The position numbers were made by a program, and so were the translations under genes. A model generated the notes under the pieces. It did no database searches. It was not told where the DNA came from and saw only the letters and a list, made by a program, of their open reading frames with translations. Positions 24,236-37,240 of a DNA stretch of 64,000 nucleotides are shown here, one piece after another. Where the stretch lies: contig JAKGHH010000002.1 of the NCBI GenBank assembly GCA_022828595.1, forward strand, positions 77,410,383-77,474,382, written 5' to 3'. How positions within the stretch are numbered: position 1 is the first letter of the stretch; the number at the start of each line of letters is the position of its first letter. Source of the DNA: Nelumbo lutea. Its lineage: Eukaryota; Streptophyta; Magnoliopsida; Proteales; Nelumbonaceae.

Positions 24236-25323
24236 CACCACTTGCTGGGGGAGGGTAGAGTCTTCAGCTCCACCAACCACCTCGACTTCATCAACGGGCC
24301 TGTCGAGGACCTAGATGCTCTCCTTGGAAGACTCTGGGTACACTTGCAGCCCCTCGATGTCAAAATCTGGCAGCAGATGCAAAATAGCCTTCTTTGTGTC
24401 CTCGACGCCGTCCAAGTAGGATTGGGTAGCATAGTGGGCAAGGCTCTTCTAATATCTATATGACTGCTTCCAAATTTCAACAGCCTCAAATGCCGCTGAC
24501 CACATCTGGGACTCCATTGCAACCCCATCGAGGGCAGCTCGATCCTCCTCAAATTTCTTGAGGGCCTTGTTCACACGGTCGACCTAGGCCTTCTCCCTCT
24601 TAAAATCATCCTCCAGCGTCTACCGAAGTTGTTGCTCTTCCTTCAGGAGGCCATGGCCTCGTCTCGGCTGCTCTTCGCCTTGGCCACCTTCACGACAAGA
24701 TTCTCGTTGATTTTTTTGAGCTGGTCAAGGCGCTTGCGGAAGAGCTCCATTCGGTCCGCCATGCCAACGTAGTGACGACAAACCTGCGCCGAGGAGAGCA
24801 CCATCAGTAAAGCAAATAGCAATCAAGAAAAACTAAGTGCTAAGGAAAGGATGAAGTACGACAGAGAAGGCATACCTCAGCCACGTGATAGAGACCCTTG
24901 TCACGGACTAACTAGGGGGTCACTCTGCATCATCTTGAAGCAGTCCGTCAGAAGGACCACCCTGCTCACCAGGGCCTTGGAGACCCCATTCTACAAGATA
25001 GAGTCCCCCTCCCGGATCTGCCAATGAGGACGAAACACCCGACTGAGGCACTTAGACTCCTCGGTCGGGTCTTGGGCAGATGCAGGGGTGGACGAGGGCC
25101 TTGCAGGACACCCCTTTGTAGGGGGCTTCTTCATGGCAACATCCTCGGCTGGCCAATCTTTATGTGCTAGATTCTTCGGCGAACGGTCCCATGGAGCCTC
25201 CTCTGCTGGCCTCTTCTTTCCTCCCTCGGTTGTTGGCTTCTTCCCTCGGTCCCCTTGGCTAGTAGGGACTTGTTGAGGGTTGGCCCCCCTGGCAAGAGCG
25301 GGCACCTGGTCACCCCTTGCTGG
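24236..25323 (-). pseudogene. Gypsy-1 antisense ORF, C-terminal part
   Basis: Runs opposite to Gypsy-1 pol. It corresponds in position and composition to the Gypsy-2 antisense ORF at 58.9-60.25 kb: first a Pro/Ala/Glu/Lys-rich, probably disordered stretch (25320 down to 24991, e.g. QGDRGKKPTTEGGKKRPAEE), then a charged helical segment (MADRMELFRKRLDQLKKINE at about 24760). The most C-terminal part is spread over more than one frame (KKFEEDRAALDGVAMESQMW, LHLLPDFDIEGLQVYPES). It carries several stops. Solo LTR S1 separates it from the middle part at 27267-28080. Confidence 0.65.
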
Positions 25324-27266
25324 TGAAGGGATAGGAAATCCATCACATGGACGCCCAAAGATTGTGGAATAAGGGGGCAAATTTCAAAAATTTTTCTCTC
25401 CCATCAACTGGGAATCGAATTCCCCATTTAGAAAATCATATTTTCAAGGATCATTCCTGAACCATAAACTGAACCAGATCTGAACCAAAAGGAGTAGTGA
25501 GAGATAATACCTGATACAGAGAAGTAGTATCTCCCAATGGAGGTGTTCACGCCCAAGGAAGGACCCAAAATCTGCTCCCACTGAAGATGGCATAGTGCAG
25601 GGTGGAGCAGAATCAGTAGTGTTCTTCCAAAAGAACTTGACCCTTCTCAAGAATCACCTAGACATCTTGTGAATACAACTCCCACCAATCTTCCAAAAGA
25701 TTGGTATCAAGATCCAATCTTGATTTCTCCCAAGAACTGGAGATCGAACTGCTATAGGAGGCGGCTGCAGGAAGGAGGCGGCAAGAGAGTGTTTGCAGGG
25801 TGCAGAATTCTCTCTTCTAGAAATCTCAGCTCTGAAGACAAGAGTGTATAGCTTGCATGTCTAAAGACTGCCGCCTCCTTCTCCCTTTATAATCTTAAAG
25901 GGATCAGCTCCTAATCCCATTAGGAGTTGCTAACCTAAATCATATTTGGATCAGAAGTCCCTTTAAGATAAGGGATAACCCTTATCTTATTTGCAGATTA
26001 GATCAGCCATCTCCTAATCTAATTAGGAGGTTTCCAGATCTAAATCTCATTTAGATCTTGGACTCTCTAATTGGATAGGGTCTGGGCCCAACCCTATCAG
26101 CTGATCCATCTCAGAATTCGCCCCCTTAAGTGACTAATCAAATTAGCCCAGTTCAAAATGGGCTTAAGGCCCATTTAAGGTTATGTATTCATTTGGCCTT
26201 CCAAACTACTGCCCAGTTGGGCTTCCTTGTATGGCGTGGGACCCAAATATTGATCTACACATCAGCCACATGGGCTCAGCCCAGCCTTTGTTACAAGGCC
26301 TGGCCGAATACACTATTAAGGACAGTGCACCCCCTGAAACTCATCAGATGGGCTCTATGGGCCCAACACTTACCCTAAGTGGTCCCTGGGCCAAGCCACC
26401 CTATAACACCCAGGGACTATGGGCAGATGCAAGATTTGCCCATCAGGTATTATCCTCATGGTCTTACACTTAACCTCTTAGCCCATAATGATCATACACT
26501 GCCCGACAAGAGAGGACCTCTCCCTCGGCTGCAAGGAACAGTGTTGCACTCTCTGCTTATATGGATCCCGGGAATTAAAACCTTTTAAAAATCATTTTGA
26601 AACCATAATTTATTTACTTTTATATCTCATATAAAATATATTTTGCAAAACAAATCTCAACGATTGAAATCAGCTACCGGCAGTCTTGTTTTCCATCAGT
26701 GAGAGTGCATCCCCGATCATTACCTTTGTCCGACAAAGGGGCTGGTCCTGTCACTATGATCACCCACTCAGATGAATTCTTAGACTGTCCCAACATACCC
26801 AAGTTTTGACCCCCACTAAGGATCTCACTGATTGGTACATTAAAGACAGCCCAATCCGACACCTAGTGCAGTATCATAATCGAGTCTAGGGGTCGGGTGT
26901 AACTTTCCAGTTTTTCCCATCAATCTCCAAGGTCCAGGGCAATACTGGAAATCTGGTCCAGTTCAAAGATTCAATTAATCCTACACTGTATGTGCCTAGG
27001 GTCTCACCCTGGCAGCTGAGACAAGCCACCCCAACTGACTTGGAGGCACCACAGTGTCAGCCTTGTCAGGATAGGTCTCCCCAGACTGACCCACTGGCTG
27101 TGAACATTCTAAACTAACACGAGTCTCATTAAGTGTCCAGTTTAAGGGTATTATACAGAAACATACCAAGGAAACATGAATCAAATATGCACTTTTATTC
27201 ATTTACAATAAACTCATAAAGTACATCATTTTGATTGAAGCTAAGGGCATACAAAACTGTCCAACA
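25324..27266 (-). repeat. Solo LTR S1 (Copia), inserted in the Gypsy-1 antisense ORF
   Basis: A complete Copia LTR of 1943 bases in minus orientation: the minus strand starts TGTTGGACAGTTTTGTATGC at 27266 and ends CCTATCCCTTCA at 25324. No internal element sequence is attached on either side. Flanking 5-mers are GCTGG (25319-25323) and GCGGG (27267-27271), a one-mismatch target duplication. Solo LTRs arise by recombination between the two LTRs of one element. Confidence 0.85.
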
Positions 27267-28080
27267 GCGGGTGCTCCCTCGGCAGGCTTCTTCGGCGCCA
27301 ATCCTCCTAGAGTCTTGCCCCCTTGGGCCTTCTTCCCAGCGCAGACATTCTCCAATAACTTCTTCGTGTCCATGGGAACCTCTACAGATAGGCAAAAAGC
27401 ACAAATTAGTAAGCTAAGGAAGATGAGGGGAACGTGTTAAGAGACAATAGGGCCTCTCCTACCAGTGGGGGCAGGGTTGAGCCCCGCGTACAACAAGGGG
27501 AACTCCTCCTCCACCAAAGACTTGGCCTTGACCTTCCCCAGCACGAGTAGGTGGGCTATATCAATGGCCTCCTCATTCCAAAGTGTGGGGGGCACCTCTC
27601 CACCATCGTATAGGCCTCTCCCCACCTCGACCTGAACTACCAACCCTCAGGACAAGAAATAAAAAAGAACATGCCCTTCCAATTGTGGATGGACGAGGGG
27701 TTGTCAACAAGCTTACCCTTTCAAGGCTAAAGGTAATACATGCCAGCCTCGGAGGTGTACTTCATCGGCATGAACAAGGCACTAAATAACTTAGGCATCA
27801 GCTCCATGTCCTGAAGTCGAGCCACAACCAACATGGCTACCATGGTTCAGAGGGTGTTGGGGACAAGCTGGTTGATGGTGATCCCATACCACCTCAGCAT
27901 CTTAGAAATCAGAGGGTGAAGAGGGAACCTAAGGCCAAACTCTAAGAAATATTGGTACACGCAGATCTTCCCCTCCTCAGGAGTCCATGGACGATCATCA
28001 ACGTCGGGTACTCAGAGTGAGTAGGACCGAGGTATGTAGAAGCACCTGGCTAGGGCCTTCACCCCTCAGGCAGCGTTTTC
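27267..28080 (-). pseudogene. Gypsy-1 antisense ORF, middle part (Transposase_28-like)
   Basis: Read downward from 28080 it gives KICVYQYFLEFGLRFPLHPL, then ISKMLRWYGITINQLVPNTL, matching the Gypsy-2 antisense ORF (VVFREQLVIGLHLPLHPLIV). Further on comes NPSSIHNWKGMFFFISCPEGW, the typical W-K-x-R/M-F-F-F-V block of the plant 'putative gypsy-type transposon' domain (PF04195). Several stops occur. Copia-C splits it from its N-terminal part at 42253-42548, and S1 from its C-terminal part. Confidence 0.75.
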
Positions 28081-31000
28081 TATTAGACAATGCATGCCCT
28101 TCGCTCCAATAAGCATGATGTACATTATGACATTTATTGTAAATGAATAAAGTACATATTTGATTCATGTCATTGTGGTGTGTTTTTGTGTAATACCCTT
28201 AAAACTCGACACTTATGAGACTCGTGTTAGTTAAGAATCCTCACAATCGTTGGATAGATCTGGGGAGATTTATCCTGTCAAGGCTGACACTGATGTACTG
28301 CCAAGTTGGTTGGGGTGGCTTGTCTCAGCTGCCAGGGTGAGACTGAAAGAAAGGTAGGATCCATCTAATGGACGCCATAAAGGTTGCGGAATGGGTGGGC
28401 GAATTTCAAAAATTTCCTACCTTCTTCCAACTGGGAATCATATTCCCTAAGTTTAGAATACAATATTCAAGGATCCTACTTGAACCATAATCAAACCAGA
28501 TCTGTACCAAAAGATAAATGGGAGGAATATACCTGATCCGGAGAAGTAGTATCTCCCAAAGTTGGTGTTCACACCCAAATAATGCTCCAAGATCCGTTCC
28601 TGCTGAAGATGACACAGCTGTGGATGGAACAGAACCAGCAGGGTGCGTCCTACACACTGGATCCTTCACAAGAATCCTCTAGAAACACTAAACACTGAAT
28701 CCTTTTAGTCTTTGTTGCAAGACTAATGTCAAGAACAGATTTCTTGACTTTCTTTTTCTGCAAAGATCTAATCTTGCAAAAACCGATGGCGGCGGCAGGA
28801 GGAGAACTCTAAAGGCGAAAAGGCTGAACTGTCTTTTTCTTTTTCTGGAGTATGAATGAGATCCTATCTCAATTCGCAGGAGATATCCTATATCTCTTCA
28901 AGGTGGTTCGAAATTTGATATTTCTCTTTCTTGGTTAGGGTTTCTCCTCCTTTCTTCTTGATTAAGAATCCTCCTAATTAGGAGTTATCCCAATCCAAAT
29001 CAGTATTTGGATAGGGGATAATCTTAATCCTATCTGCAGATAAAGTTAGCTTACTCCTGATCTTATTAGGAGGTTACCAGATTCAAATCTAATTTGAATT
29101 TGGTCTCCAAGAGTGGATAAGCCTAAAGGCCCAATCCTTTTACTAACATTAATCTCAGATTCGCCCCAAGGATGGGTGATCATATCAGCCCACCTCGAAA
29201 TGGGCTTCTGGCCCATTAAGTGTTCAGTGTCTAATTACTTTCCAATCTGCTGCCCAGTTGGGCTTCTTTGTATGGCGTGGGACCCAAGCATTGATCTACA
29301 CACCAGCCACATGGGTTCGGCTCAGCCTTTAATACAAGGCCCAGCCGAATTCACTGAAAAACTCAATGAACCCCTTGAGTCCATCATATGAACCCTATGG
29401 GCCCAACACTTACATTAAGCGGTCCCTGGGCCAAACCATCTTATAAAAACCCAGGGACTGTGGGCAGGTGCAAGATTAGCCCATCAGGTATTATCCTCAA
29501 TGGTCTTACACTTAACCTCTCATCCCTTAATGATCAAGCACTGCCCGACAAGAGAGGACCTCTCCCTCGGCTGCAAGGAACAGTGCCGCACTCTCCTCTC
29601 ACATGGATCCCAGGAAATAAAACCATTTGCAAACAATTTGAAACCATACATATATATATATATATAAATATATTAATTTTGCAAAACAAAATTCCAACGA
29701 TTGAAATCAACTGCCGGCAGTTTGGTTTCCATCAGAGAGAGTGCATTCCCGATCATTACCCTTTGTCCGACAAAGTGGCTGATTCTGTCACTATGATCAC
29801 CCACTCAGATGAATTCTCAAACTGCCCCAACATACCCAGGTTTTGATCCCCGCTAAGGATCTCACTGATTGGCATATCAAAGGCAGCCTGATCCAACACC
29901 TAGTGAAGTGTCATAATCGAGTCTAGGGGTCAGGTGTAACTTTCCAGTTTTTGCCCATCTATCTCCAAGGTCCAGGGCAATATTGGAAATCTGGTCCGGT
30001 TCAAGGATTCAAGTAATCCCACACTGCATGTGCCTCAGGTCTTACCCTGGTGGCTGAGACAGGCCATCCCAACACTTGGTGGCACACCAGCATCAGCCTT
30101 GGCAGGATAAATCTCCCCAGACTTATCCAACGGCTGTGAACATTTAAAACTAACACGAGTCTCTATAAATGTCCAGTTTTAGGGTTTTACACAGAATTAA
30201 ACCAAACAACATGAATCAAACATGCACTTTATTTATTTCCACTAAATAACAAAAGTACATCAAATCAAATTGAAGCTAAGGGCATACAAAAACTGTCTAA
30301 CAGAGACTTGCAGTCCATGTAGTGTGGGTTTTCTTGAAACCCTGAACCGAACCAAAATTCCAGTATTGCCCTGGACCTTGGAGATAGATGGGTAAAACTA
30401 GAATGTTACACCTGGCCCCTAGACCCGATTATGGTACTGCACTAGGTGTTGAATCGGGCTATCTTTGATATGCCAAACAATGAGAACCTTAGAAGGGGTC
30501 AAAACTTGGGTATGTTGGGACAGTCCGAGATTTCATCTAAGTGGGTGATCATAGTGATAGGATCAGCCCCTTTGTCAAACAATGTGAATGATCGGAGATG
30601 CACTCTCTCTGATGGAAACCTAAACTATCGGTAGTTGATTTCAACCGTTGAAATTTGTTTTGCAAAATATATTTATATAGAGATATACATACATATATAT
30701 ATGTCTGCAAAAGGTTTTAATTCCCGGGATCCATGTGAGTAGAGAGTGCAGCACTGTTCCTTGCAGTCGAGGGAAAGGTCCTATCTTGTCGGGTGGTGTT
30801 TGATCATTATGGGCTGAGAGTGTAAAACTATTGAGGGTAATACCTGATGGTCTAATCTGCACCTACCCAGAGTCTTTGGGTTTTCATAGGGTGGCTGGAT
30901 CCAATAACCATTTTGTGTAAATGTTGGGCCCATTAAGAGCCCATGGTGATGGACTCAAGGGTCCATTGTCTCCTACAGTGAATTCGGCTAGGCCTTGTAA

Positions 31001-31920
31001 CAAAGGCTAGGCTGAACCCATGTGGTTGATGTGTAGATCAATGTTTGGGTCTCACGCCATACAAGGAGAGCCAAATGGGCAGCAGGTTAAGAGGTTAACT
31101 AAGAACATAAACTTAATGGGGCTAAAGCCCATTTTCGAACTGGGTTAATTAGATTAATTAAATAGGGGCAAATCTGGGTTTGGATCAGTAGATAAGGACA
31201 AGAGGATAAGTCTTATTCACTTAAAGAGTCCAGATCCAAATAAGGATTTGGATCAGGAAACTCCTAATTTTATTAGGATTAAGCAAATCTTAAACTACAG
31301 ATAAGATAAGGGATTATTCTTATCACTTAAAGAGTCCAGATCCAAATAAAGATTTGGATCAGAAACTCCTAATCAGATTAGGAGGTTGTCTCTTTAAGTC
31401 TATAAATAAGAGAGCATGGTGGACATGCAAAAACACCAGACAAGACACAACAATCTATAGAGTTCTTCCCTATTCTTGCAGCCCCTACCCAGTTCAATCT
31501 CCACTTGTGGGAGTGATCAAGAATTGTTCTTGATATTGCTTCTTGGTAGAAGAAGCAATCTGAAGTCATGCTCACCAACCCTCCACCCCATTCTTGCTGA
31601 AGAATTCGGTTCTTGCTAAAGAGTCGTCCTGCTGATCTTGCTTCACCACACACTGTGTCATCTTCAGTGGAAGAAGTTTTTGGTTTTCTCCTTGGGAGTG
31701 AATACCTTCATTGGGATTTACTACTACTCCGTATCAGGTATATCCCTATCCTCCCTTTTGGTTTCAGATCTGGTCCAATTTGGTTCAAGATTTATCATTG
31801 AAAATGCAGTTTTCTAAAATAGGGAATGATTCCTAGATGGGAGAGAGAGAAAATTTTGAAAATTTTCCCAACCTTCCTATAGGGTTTGGCCATCCATATT
31901 ATGGATCTCTCATCCCTTCA
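28081..31920 (+). repeat. Copia-C 5' LTR, split by solo LTR S2
   Basis: The LTR pieces are 28081-28343 and 30308-31920, together about 1876 bases. It starts TATTAGACAA and ends CTCTCATCCCTTCA directly before the primer site. A TATA-like CTATAAATAAGAGAG at 31400 is the likely LTR promoter, with the transcript start about 30 bases further on. Confidence 0.85.
28344..30302 (-). repeat. Solo LTR S2 (Copia) inside the Copia-C 5' LTR
   Basis: A complete LTR of 1959 bases in minus orientation: the minus strand starts TGTTAGACAGTTTTTGTATG at 30302, and the other end at 28344 reads TGAAAGAAAGG on the plus strand. GAGAC lies at 28339-28343 and again at 30303-30307, a perfect 5-base target duplication. 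Removing it plus one GAGAC rejoins the host LTR as in the copy at 40450 (GTGAGACCTGAGGTAGATGC). Confidence 0.9.
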
Positions 31921-31921
31921 G

Positions 31922-31933
31922 TGGTATCAGAGT
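31922..31933 (+). other. Copia-C primer-binding site
   Basis: TGGTATCAGAGT, one base after the 5' LTR end; the last base differs from the usual TGGTATCAGAGC. Confidence 0.85.
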
Positions 31934-33444
31934 CAGGTTCAAATCTTGAACCGAATTAAACCAAATCTGGATCTGTGCAAATGAGCAGAAGGCATTCTAC
32001 CCGATTTGCGCAGTTAACATTTTTCTAGGAAATCGGTTCCCAACTTTTGTGCAAATGATATGAAATTAAATCTTTATTAAATGTTTTATATTTAGAACTG
32101 TTATATATATTTTTCTTGGATTTTGGGAAGTTCGTATGGTGGAGATCAAATTCTTTAAATGGCACAAGAAATTTGTGCACCTACTGATTTATTCTATTCA
32201 TTCTTGGTCTGTAATTAATTTTATTTTTTTATTTTTATACGGAATGTATAGGAATTTGAATCTAGTGTACTAATAATATAAAATTAGGTTTTCTATTTTA
32301 TTTCATTCGAAGTCGAAGCAGAAAGTGCAAAGGAGAGAATTTCGTAGATTCGGGTTCAACGATCTGCAATTTGCAGTTTTGAAAATTGCATACTGCGAAC
32401 TGATCTTTGTTTTGCAAGGTGGCAGTCATACGAATAACCCTCTTACTGATTCTTGATTTTCATGCATTAGTTGTTTAATTCCATATCATCTTCTTGAATT
32501 GAATCTTGAATTAAACATCAAACCCTAGACCCATTCGAACAAGATTGGACCAAACTCGTTTGACCGAATCTGTGGTTCGATAGATGGCTATTCTCAGCCC
32601 TAAAATTTTCTATATGAGTCGAGGGATTGATGGTTAATTGCAAGATGCAATTCAGCCCACATCTATAAAACCCAATTTAAATCTATTAAAACTGCTTTGG
32701 CCCAATTCAGCATAAATGCTATATGGGTCGAACTGCAAAGATATACCTAGATAATATTAATCGGTAATATTATGAAATTAAATGGGCTTTATATATAGGT
32801 TTTACAGTTATTTAATTGATTGGATCAATTATGGATTTTTTGCATGTGATGTGCTACGTTCATGGGCCATAATCACCTGGCCCATGCTAATTCGATAATG
32901 GCTCTTACACACCATGGCTGAATGCACATCATTGCCATGGTGTCCTTAAAATCATTGGATGATCTCCCTACATGATGGGCCTCACACCAGCTTCCTCCCC
33001 AAGAGAAATCGTGCGGAACCCTAGCCGTTTAGGGCTTATCTAAATCTAGCTTTATGAAAGCCAGTGGGAGCCACTTTGGTTTGACCTAAATCAGATCTAG
33101 GGAGTTCTTTGACCCCTCCATTAAACATAATTGCATGGGATAGAGAATTTCATATGATGAACTATCTAAAGGCCTTCCATCATTAGTATGAAGGTTGACT
33201 ATATTGGTGGGTGGGGATGCGCCATAAAATTGCGCTATCCATCTGCTAATGCAATTGGCTAAATTGCTTCATGAGATGATAGGGGCATCATAGACCGATG
33301 TGGGAGGGGCCTATCCTAAAATGGAAGACTCTCTCACAGTGCCTTGGCGTTCACGAACATGATGGGTGAACACTTACTGGATAGAAAGGTTTAACCTAAA
33401 ATAGCTATGAACCTTGTATGACAGAGGCCAAAGGGTGAGACCTA
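31934..33444 (+). other. Copia-C leader
   Basis: Untranslated leader homologous to 35103-36478 and to the reversed Copia-L leader. No ORF of note. It breaks off near 33440 in CCAAAGGGTGAGACC, where it is fused directly to the interior of the Copia-B 5' LTR; GTGAGACC(T) is common to both sides and may be the microhomology used for the deletion. Confidence 0.7.
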
Positions 33445-35089
33445 AGACCTGAGGTACATGCAGTGTGGGTTTTCTTGAAACCTTGAACCGGACCATAATT
33501 CCAGTATTGCCATGTACCTTGGAGATAGATGGGCAAAACTGGAATGTTACACCTGACCCCTAGACTCGATTATGATACTGCACTAGGTGTCGGATTGGGC
33601 TGTCTTTGATATGCCAATCAGGGAGATCCTTAGAGGGGGTCAAAACCTGGGTATGTTGGGATAGTCCAAGAATTCACCTGAGTGGATGATCATAGTGACA
33701 GGATCAGCCCATTTGTCGGACAAAGTGAATGATCGGGGATGCACTCTCTCTGATGGAAACCAAAGCTGCCGGCAGCCGATTTCAACCATTGAAATTTGTT
33801 TTGCAAAATATATTTATATAGAGATATACATATATATATTATGGTTTCAAAATGTTTGCAAAATATTTTAATTCCCGGGATCCATATGAGTAGAGAGTGT
33901 AGCATTGTACATTGCAGCCGAGGGAGAGGTCCTCTCTTATCAGGCAGTGTTTGATCATTATAAGCTGAGAGGTTAAGTGTAAGACCATTGAGGGTAATAC
34001 TTGATGGGCTAATCATGCATCTACCCACAGTCCTTGGGTTTTTATAAGGTGGCTTAACCCAATGACCATTTAGTGTAAATGTTGGGCCCATTATGGTGAT
34101 AGACTCAGGGGTTCACTGTTTCTTACACTGAATTCGACCAGGCCTTGTAACAGAGGCTGGGTTGAACCCATGTGGCTATGTGTAGATCAATGTTTGGTTC
34201 CCACACGATACAAGGATACCCAACTGGGCAGTAGTTTGGAGGATAAGTGAGCACATGGACTTAATGGGCCTAAAGCCCAATTCAAACTAGTTTAATATAA
34301 TTAATTAAAGAGGGGTGGTTATGGGATTTAGATCAGCAGATATGGTAAGGGATTGTCCCTATCCACTCAAAAAGTCCAAATCCAAATAGAGATTTGGATC
34401 AGGAAACTCCTGATCAGATTAGGAGGGCTGATCTTTATCTGCAGATATGGTAAAGGGATTATCCTTATCTCTTAAAGAGAGTCCAAATCCAAATACAAGA
34501 TTTGGATTAGGAAACTCCTAATAGGATTAGGAGAACCTTTCTTTAAGGCTATAAATAGAGGAGGATGGTGAACCCCAATTCACCCAATCAAATTACTGAT
34601 ACAAGAGAGAAGATAGCTGCAGTGGACTGACACCATCTTCTGCTCTTGCCTTCTCCTGTTGCTTCCGCCATAGCCAGTTCGATCTCCACTTGTAGGAGCA
34701 ATCAAGAAAGGTTCTTGATATCATTTTTTGGAGAAAAACTGATTTGAAGTCGTGCTCACTTGCCCTCCATCAGATTCTTGCTGAAGGACCACCCTGTTGA
34801 TTCTGCTCCACCCTACACTGTGTCATCTTTAGTGGGAGTAGTCTTTGGAGATCTCCTTGGGTGTGAACACCTTCATTGAGAGTTACTACTACTCTGTATC
34901 AGGTATATCCCTCTCCTACCTTTTGGTTTCAGATCTAGTCTGGTTTAGGATTCAAGATTGATCCTTGAAAATGCAGTTTTCTAAAATAGGGAATGTGATT
35001 CCCACGTGGGAAAGAGAGAAATTTTTGAAAATTTGCCCAACCTACCTGTAGGGTTTGGCCATCCATATGATCAATCTCTCATCCCTTTA
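33445..35089 (+). repeat. Copia-B 5' LTR, 5' truncated
   Basis: Begins inside the LTR at the position equal to 40455 and ends ATCCCTTTA before the primer site. TATA-like GCTATAAATAGAGGAGG lies at 34549, the same place as in the 3' LTR (41560). Confidence 0.85.
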
Positions 35090-35090
35090 G

Positions 35091-35102
35091 TGGTATCAGA
35101 GC
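35091..35102 (+). other. Copia-B primer-binding site
   Basis: TGGTATCAGAGC, the exact initiator tRNA-Met type site, one base after the LTR end. Confidence 0.9.
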
Positions 35103-36478
35103 CAAGTTCAAATCTTGAACCGAAATTGGCCAGATCTGAAACTGCACAAATGGGAAAAAGATATTCTACCCAATTTTCATAGATTATTGATTTTCTAGGA
35201 AATCGGTTCCTAGATTAAGGGCTATTGATCTGAAATTAAATTTTTAAATCTGATTTATATTTAGAATTGTTCTTTATATTTATCTTGATTTATGGGCTAT
35301 TTGTATGGTGCAGATCGTAATCTTGATTGGTGCAAGAAATTTGCGCTTTGTAGTTCTTTTACATTCTTGTTTGTAATTATTTTTTTTTATTTTTAGATTG
35401 AATGTATAGGAATTCGATTTGATGTAATATTAATAGAAAAATAGGGTTTTTCTATTTTATTTCAATCAAGTTTGAAGCTAATCACGCAGATTAGTGTTTG
35501 TCTATCTGCAATTTACAGTTTGAGGAACTACAAGCTGCGAACTAACCTCTGCTTTCCAGGGTAGCAGGTCTGTGAGCAGCCCTAGTACTGATTCTTGAAT
35601 GTCTTTTATCAGTAATTTAATTTCAGATCAATTCTTGAATTAAAATCTAGAATTAAAAATCAAACCATAGACCCATTCGAACCAAATTGGACCAAACTTG
35701 TTGGACCGAATCTGTGGTTCGATGGGGGCTGTTCTCAGCCCTAATTTTTCATTCTTGGGTCCAGGAGTTGATGTTTAATTGCAAGACCTAATTCGGCCCA
35801 CACCTATAAAACCCAGTTTTAATGTGTTAAAACTACTTCAACCCATTAACTGCACAAAAGCTATATGGGCTGAACTGCTTATTGCTATTCAGCCCATATA
35901 CCTAGATAATATTAATCAGTAATATTATGGATAATTATGGGATTTAATAATGGTTTTACAGATATTAATTGATTGGATCAATTTTATCCCTGCATGTGAT
36001 GTATGGATGTGTGATGTGCAACGTTCATGGGCCATAAGTACTTGGCCCATGCTAATACGATAGTGGCTCTTGTGCACACCATGGCTGAATGCACATCATT
36101 GCCATGGTGTCCTTAAGATCATTAGATGATCTTTCCTTTGTAATGGGCCCCACACCTCCCTAAGAGGAACCGTGCGGAACCTTAGCCATTTAGGGCCCAT
36201 CAAAATCTGACTTTATAAAAGACAGTGGGAGCCACTTTGATTTGACCTAAATTAAACTCGGCCGTAACTTTTGTTCCCTCCTGAAATATGAGTGCATGTG
36301 ATAGGGAATCTCAGAGATGAAGGGAATCTCAGAGACATAATTCACAGTCTCCGTCACTGAGAGAAGAAGGGAATCTCAGAGATGAACAAATGGGAATGGA
36401 ACATAGATTAAAAGTCATATCTAAGTGGATAACATGAATGAAATTAGGTTGTGGACTAATATTTTCCTTTTGTCATAA
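35103..36478 (+). other. Copia-B leader
   Basis: Untranslated leader, no ORF. Compared with Copia-A it lacks the segment with CATAGACCGATGTGGGAGGG, and it carries a doubled GGGAATCTCAGAGATGAA phrase near 36305 and 36368. Confidence 0.65.
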
Positions 36479-37240
36479 ATGGAAAACGGACAATTCGCTA
36501 AACTGTTGGACGACAACAAACTTAAGGGCCCAAACTATGCTGACTGGTACCGTAACCTTATGCTAGTCCTCACTTCAGAGAAGTTGGACAAAGTAGTTAA
36601 GAATCCTGCCCTGGAGTGTCCGGGTGATAGGGCTTCTGATGCCCGTAGGAGGGACTATCAGGAATGGGAAGAGAAAAATTTCCTAGCCCGTTGCTACATC
36701 ATTGCCTCCTTGGATAATCCGATACAGCGATAGTTCGATTAGATCGAATTGTCCAAGGATATCTTGGATAGTCTGAGGACGATGTATGAAGAGCAAAATC
36801 ATTCTACTCGATAGAAGGTCTTGAAGCAGTTCATGACCGTGCAGATTTCCAAGAACCAACAGGTTCATGACCATTGTCTTCGGATGATGGGTTATATTAA
36901 TGAACTTGAGGCTCTTGGATGTGTGCTTGACCATGTCACGAAGGTGGACGCCATCATAAATTATTTGCCTCCTTCCTTCAATTAGTTCATAATGAATTAT
37001 AACATGAATAAGCTGAATGTTTTCATCCAGGAACTCAGCAATATGTTGTAGAGGAACGAGGAACTGATTAAGAAGGATGAGCCCATTGCCATGCTTGTCG
37101 AAGCCGGCAAATCGGGCAAGAAGAAGAGGAAGGCAAAAAAAAAGCCTCAAAAGAAAGCTACTAAGTCTAAGAAGCAAAGGAAAGACAAAGCATCGGATGC
37201 TTGTCACTTCTGTAGATAGGTCAGCCACTGGAAGAGGATA
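36479..37240 (+). pseudogene. Copia-B gag
   Basis: Starts MENGQFAKLLDDNKLKGPNY at 36479. It has stops at 36731-36733 (codon 85) and 36812-36814 (codon 112), at the same codons as in Copia-A, plus a further TAG at codon 88 and others downstream. The block order NYNMNKLN, ELSNML and a lysine-rich tail follows. The zinc knuckle CHFC is interrupted by a stop near 37216. Confidence 0.85.
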
